Part shown: in pieces, positions 60,508 through 64,000 of the stretch | Numbering within the stretch: position 1 is the stretch's first letter | Layout: the number at the start of each line of letters is the position of its first letter | NCBI GenBank assembly: GCA_031253835.1 | Contig: JAIRVP010000013.1 | Coordinates: 23,564 to 87,563 of the forward strand | DNA from: Burkholderia sp. | Lineage (GTDB): Bacteria > Pseudomonadota > Gammaproteobacteria > Burkholderiales > Burkholderiaceae | Reading direction: 5' to 3' | Length of the DNA: 64,000 bases | The notes under the pieces: generated by a model | What the model was told of the DNA's origin: nothing | The model's database searches: none | The model's input: the letters and a program-made list of their open reading frames with translations, nothing else | Made by a program: the position numbers and the translations under genes

Positions 60508-60607
60508 GGTGAAACGTCCGCCCGAAGGCGGACGACAAAAATAATGAATGGAATGACGGGTACGACAACGGTGCCGCACGGGCGGGGCTCACGCCCCGCC
60601 CCGCGCA

Positions 60608-63600
60608 TTACCACTGATACGACGCGCCCACACCGACGGTATTGCCACCGCTCGACATACCCACGCCGGCCTTCATCTTCAGGTTCTGCGTGATGCGGGC
60701 TTCGCCGCCGAACGCCACGGCCTGATAGCCCTTGTAGGTCGCGCCACCGATACCGAACGAGATCGTCTTGTCCGGATCGACGCCGGGGATCATCGTCAGC
60801 GCGGTGGCTGCGGCGATACCCGAGTAGGCGTTGCGCGACAGGTCGTTGACCTGGTTCTGCATGCCGCCCATCGCACGGTCGAGCTGGCCCTTCGTCGCCG
60901 CGTCGGTCGCATTGATGCCGTCCGCCACGTTGACGAGTCGGCGCTCGTTGCCTGACGAACCGAACGACACCGTGTTCGACTCCGTCGCCACCGAACCCTG
61001 ACCGATCGCGACCGAGTTGCCCGCGCCGGCTGCGACGCTCGAACCCTGGCCGATCGCGGTGCTGCCTGCGTCAGCCGCCTTCGAACCGGAGCCGATCGCC
61101 GTACCGCCCGTACCGTCGACGTTCGAACCCGACCCGATTGCGGTGCCGTTGTTCGCGCCATCCGCGACCGCTGCGCCCGAACCGATCGCCACGTTGCCGG
61201 TACCCGTTCCCGGGTTCGCCGGGATGATCGTGCCGCCGTCACCGCCGGTGCCGCCGATCAGGTCGCTGCCCGAACCGCTGCCCGAACCGTCGCCCGGAAG
61301 CACGCCGGCTTCCAGCTTGCCCACGCGGCCGTCCATCGAGCCGAGCTTGTCGTTCAGCTCCGATTGCAGATCCGACAGCTGGCCGTAGTTGACCGCGTCG
61401 TACGTGGTCGTGCCGTTCGCGACGTTCGTCAGGACGACCGGTGCCGGAGCACCCGTACCGCCCAGCGACACACGCGTGTGGTCGACGTTGTCGTACTTCA
61501 CAGCCAGCGAGTCGGTCGCGCCGGACTTCGACGCCGCCGTCAGCGCATCCTCGACCGTCGCGTAACGATCGCCGTTCACGAGGAACGAAGCCTTCGACAC
61601 CGTGCCGTCGGCATTGACGGTGACGCCGCCGCCGAGCGTGTCTGCCACGCTCTGCGCCGTGCCGTGCAGCTGCGAACCGTTGATCGCGTCGGTGCTCGTT
61701 GCGTTCACCGCACCGGCTGCCACGTTCGTGATCGTCGTGCCGTTCGCGCCACCCAGCGTGATCGCGTCCTTCGTCGCGTCGTCGTAACCGACCGCCAGCG
61801 ACGTCAGGTTGCCGCTGCCGTCGTCGCCCACGAGGCCCGTCGACTTCAGTTGCGACACGTTCACCGCGTCATGATCGTCCTTGCCGTCGGCCACGTTCTT
61901 CAGTGCCACCGGCGCCGTCGCAGAAGCGCCGCCCAGCGTCACCGAACCACGGTTCGTCGCGCCCGTCGTCGGGTCGACGTCGTACGTGACTGCCGCCAGC
62001 GTCTGGCCCGTACCGGTATCCACGAGGCCCGTATTGCCCAGCTGCTTGCGCAGATCGGCGATATCGCCCGTGTTGCCCGTCACGCGGCCGTCCAGGTTCG
62101 TCAGCGCGTCGCCGACGGTATGGACGTCCGTGCCGCCCACGTTGAACGTCGGCTGCGTGATCGTGCCGTCGGCACCGACCGTCGCGCCGCCGCCCAGCGA
62201 GGCTGCCACGCTTTGCGCCGTACCGAACAGCTGCGAACCGTTGATCGCGTCGTTGCTGGTCGCGTTCACCGCGCCGGCCGCCACGTTCTTCAGTGCGACC
62301 GCGCTCGTCGCGCCCGTGCCGCCCAGCGTCACGCCGCTCTTCGTCGCATCGTCGTAGGCGACTGCCAGCGACGTCAGGTTGCCGCTGCCGTCGTCGCCCA
62401 CGAGGCCCGACGACTTCAGCTGCGACACGTTCACCGCGTCGTGATCGTCCTTGCCGTCGGCCACGTTCTTCAGTGCGACCGGCGTCGCTGCACCCACGCC
62501 GCCCAACGTTACCGAGGTCTTCGCCGCGTCGTCGTAGGCGACGGTACCGTCCGCCGGCGTGCCACCGCCGCCGCTTGCAGCTGCTGCGGCAAGCGCATCG
62601 GACACGTTGGAGTACGTCTTGCCGTCGATCGTGTACGTCGGCTGCGTGATGCTGCCGTCCGCACCGACCGCCGCCGAGCCGCCGAGCGCCTTGGTCACGC
62701 CTGCCAGCTGGCTGACGTTGACCGCATCCGTCTGCGCCGTACCGGCCGCGACGTTCACGATCTGACGTTCCGCGCCCACGCTGCCGATCGACAGCGCGTT
62801 GCCGCGGTTCGCGATCGAGCCTGCGCCGAGGGCGATACCGCCGTTCGCGCCGGCTGCCACGTTCGCGTTTGCGCCGATCGCGATGGCGTTCGTGACGTTG
62901 GCCGACACGGTCGAGCCCGTGCCGACAGCGATCGCGTTCGCCGCGCCGACGTTGGCCTTCGCGCCGTCGCCCATCGCAATGGAGCTGGTGCCGAGCGCCC
63001 ACGTGTCGTTGTTACCGACCGCCACCGCACGATCGGCATTCGCCTGGACCTTCGCGCCCAATGCAACGGCTTGCGTGCCGTTCGTGAACGCTTCGGAGCC
63101 CATCGCGACCGAGTACGCCTGGCCCGCGCCGGTTTGCGCGGAGCTGCCGATCGCCACCGAGTTGTCCGACCCTGCGACGCTCGACAGGCCGACCGCCACG
63201 GTATTGCCACCCAGCGCCGACGACTGCGAGCCGATAGCGACCGCCGTCGACGTCGAAGGCGCACCGTTCAGCGACGCATAGTTGTCGCCCGTATGCCCGT
63301 CAATCGCGACAAGCGGATCGGTCGCATCCATCAACTGCATGGAACGTGCGTTCGCCTGGTCGATCGCGGCTTGCGTCTTCTGCTCGAGCGACGACGAGAA
63401 GCTGTCGATCGCCGCCTGCGTCGTCGTATTGACCGACGTCGTCAGCGAGCTCATCGCGTCGAACAGCTGGCCGCCGTTGATGGCGTCCTTGCTCTCGAAG
63501 GCGACGTTGCCGTTGCCCACGTTGACGATGCGACGCTCGTTGCCCACGCTGCCGACGGACACCGTGTTCGCCTGGTTCGCGACCGAGTTGTAGCCGATCG

Positions 63601-64000
63601 CGACCGAATCCAGGCCGCTGGCGCGCGCGCCCGTGCCGAGCGCCAATGCGTGCGCACCCGTGCCGGCCGCGCCGGAGCCGATTGCGACCGCCTGTGCGCC
63701 GGTCACGATTGCGGCTGCCGCCGTCTTCTGGTCGGCATTGACCTTGATGAAGCGCAGGTCGATCGCGCCGTTCGTCAGATCCTCGCGGAGATCCGTCAGG
63801 CCCGACGTCAACTGGGAGACGTTGACCGCGTCCGTGCCGTCGATACCGGTTGCCACGTTCTTCAGTGCGACCGGCGTCGTCGAACCCGTGCCGCCCAGCG
63901 TCACGCTGCTCTTCGTCGCGTTGTCGTACGTCACCGCGGCGATCGCCTTGCCCGTCGACGGATCGACCAGGCCGCTGTCGGCCAGCTTGTCCTTCAGGTC
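60608..64000 (-). CDS. Trimeric autotransporter adhesin 3, N-terminus beyond window
   Basis: More than 1130 residues of a large trimeric autotransporter are present; the frame is still open at base 64000, so signal peptide and first part lie outside. Repeated units VTLGGTGATxxVALKNVAAG, NATSNDAINGSQLFGTAQSV and DAVNVSQLKSxGLVGDDGSG make a long neck/stalk array with YadA-like heads (AIGSSAQTGAGQAYSVAMGS). The last 80 residues form the anchor (ISFGIGGATYKGYQAVAFGG, ending VGVGASYQW). It differs from adhesins 1 and 2 in repeat type but has the same anchor fold. Confidence 0.95.
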   Translation of the reverse strand, partial: DLKDKLADSGLVDPSTGKAIAAVTYDNATKSSVTLGGTGSTTPVALKNVATGIDGTDAVNVSQLTSGLTDLREDLTNGAIDLRFIKVNADQKTAAAAIVTGAQAVAIGSGAAGTGAHALALGTGARASGLDSVAIGYNSVANQANTVSVGSVGNERRIVNVGNGNVAFESKDAINGGQLFDAMSSLTTSVNTTTQAAIDSFSSSLEQKTQAAIDQANARSMQLMDATDPLVAIDGHTGDNYASLNGAPSTSTAVAIGSQSSALGGNTVAVGLSSVAGSDNSVAIGSSAQTGAGQAYSVAMGSEAFTNGTQAVALGAKVQANADRAVAVGNNDTWALGTSSIAMGDGAKANVGAANAIAVGTGSTVSANVTNAIAIGANANVAAGANGGIALGAGSIANRGNALSIGSVGAERQIVNVAAGTAQTDAVNVSQLAGVTKALGGSAAVGADGSITQPTYTIDGKTYSNVSDALAAAAASGGGGTPADGTVAYDDAAKTSVTLGGVGAATPVALKNVADGKDDHDAVNVSQLKSSGLVGDDGSGNLTSLAVAYDDATKSGVTLGGTGATSAVALKNVAAGAVNATSNDAINGSQLFGTAQSVAASLGGGATVGADGTITQPTFNVGGTDVHTVGDALTNLDGRVTGNTGDIADLRKQLGNTGLVDTGTGQTLAAVTYDVDPTTGATNRGSVTLGGASATAPVALKNVADGKDDHDAVNVSQLKSTGLVGDDGSGNLTSLAVGYDDATKDAITLGGANGTTITNVAAGAVNATSTDAINGSQLHGTAQSVADTLGGGVTVNADGTVSKASFLVNGDRYATVEDALTAASKSGATDSLAVKYDNVDHTRVSLGGTGAPAPVVLTNVANGTTTYDAVNYGQLSDLQSELNDKLGSMDGRVGKLEAGVLPGDGSGSGSGSDLIGGTGGDGGTIIPANPGTGTGNVAIGSGAAVADGANNGTAIGSGSNVDGTGGTAIGSGSKAADAGSTAIGQGSSVAAGAGNSVAIGQGSVATESNTVSFGSSGNERRLVNVADGINATDAATKGQLDRAMGGMQNQVNDLSRNAYSGIAAATALTMIPGVDPDKTISFGIGGATYKGYQAVAFGGEARITQNLKMKAGVGMSSGGNTVGVGASYQW

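Overview
The window is a high-GC chromosomal segment from a betaproteobacterium, most probably Burkholderia and most likely the B. cepacia complex. The codon bias, the accessory gene mix and especially the cluster of trimeric autotransporter adhesins with their regulators at the right end point this way. That cluster resembles the three-adhesin cluster known on chromosome 2 of B. cenocepacia. This assignment comes from gene content, not from a database search. I saw no rRNA, tRNA, CRISPR array, intact insertion sequence or replication origin.

Left part (1-9983). A truncated repeat lipoprotein is followed by two outer-envelope lipoproteins (CsgG-like and Sel1-repeat, same strand). Opposite them lies a three-gene signalling unit: a BetR-type HTH/receiver regulator with inverted domain order, a secreted sulfite-oxidase-fold protein, and a hybrid histidine kinase. 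Then come YjbQ, a thioredoxin-like protein, a flavin reductase, a decayed MFS transporter, a DUF2322 protein, a secreted PASTA-like protein and a LysE exporter.

Middle (10000-34000). This holds an orphan XRE antitoxin, an Lrp regulator divergent from the azlCD branched-chain amino acid exporter, surE, and an MFS/SDR operon divergent from an ArsR-rhodanese fusion. Two adjacent GH92 alpha-mannosidase lipoproteins, a cupin, an amidohydrolase/LysR pair, a PLP decarboxylase with its own ArsR regulator, and a LysR/aldo-keto reductase pair follow. A GNAT remnant, a methyltransferase, a Phd/PIN toxin-antitoxin module and a second MFS transporter complete the section.

Right-middle (34000-47600). Here are an Lgt-like/thioredoxin fusion, a LysR/azoreductase pair, a potassium-channel-like protein, a VapBC module, MarC, an arsRC-acr3-arsH arsenic resistance operon, an Ala-rich membrane protein, an outer-membrane beta-barrel protein, a FixJ-type two-component system and an OmpR-like regulator lacking the phospho-acceptor aspartate. 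A 16-bp dyad, ATCAGAC-NN-GTCTGAT, recurs four times in intergenic DNA here. Three copies lie about 125 nt before a Rho-independent terminator in a gene leader, suggesting a family of small RNAs or attenuators.

Right end (47600-64000). A BvgS/EvgS-like hybrid kinase, two complete trimeric autotransporter adhesins with near-duplicate promoter regions, two paralogous RcsB/FixJ-like response regulators facing each other, an OmpA-type lipoprotein interrupted by an in-frame stop, and the C-terminal part of a third adhesin form one surface-adhesion island. The kinase and the two regulators are the obvious candidates for its control.
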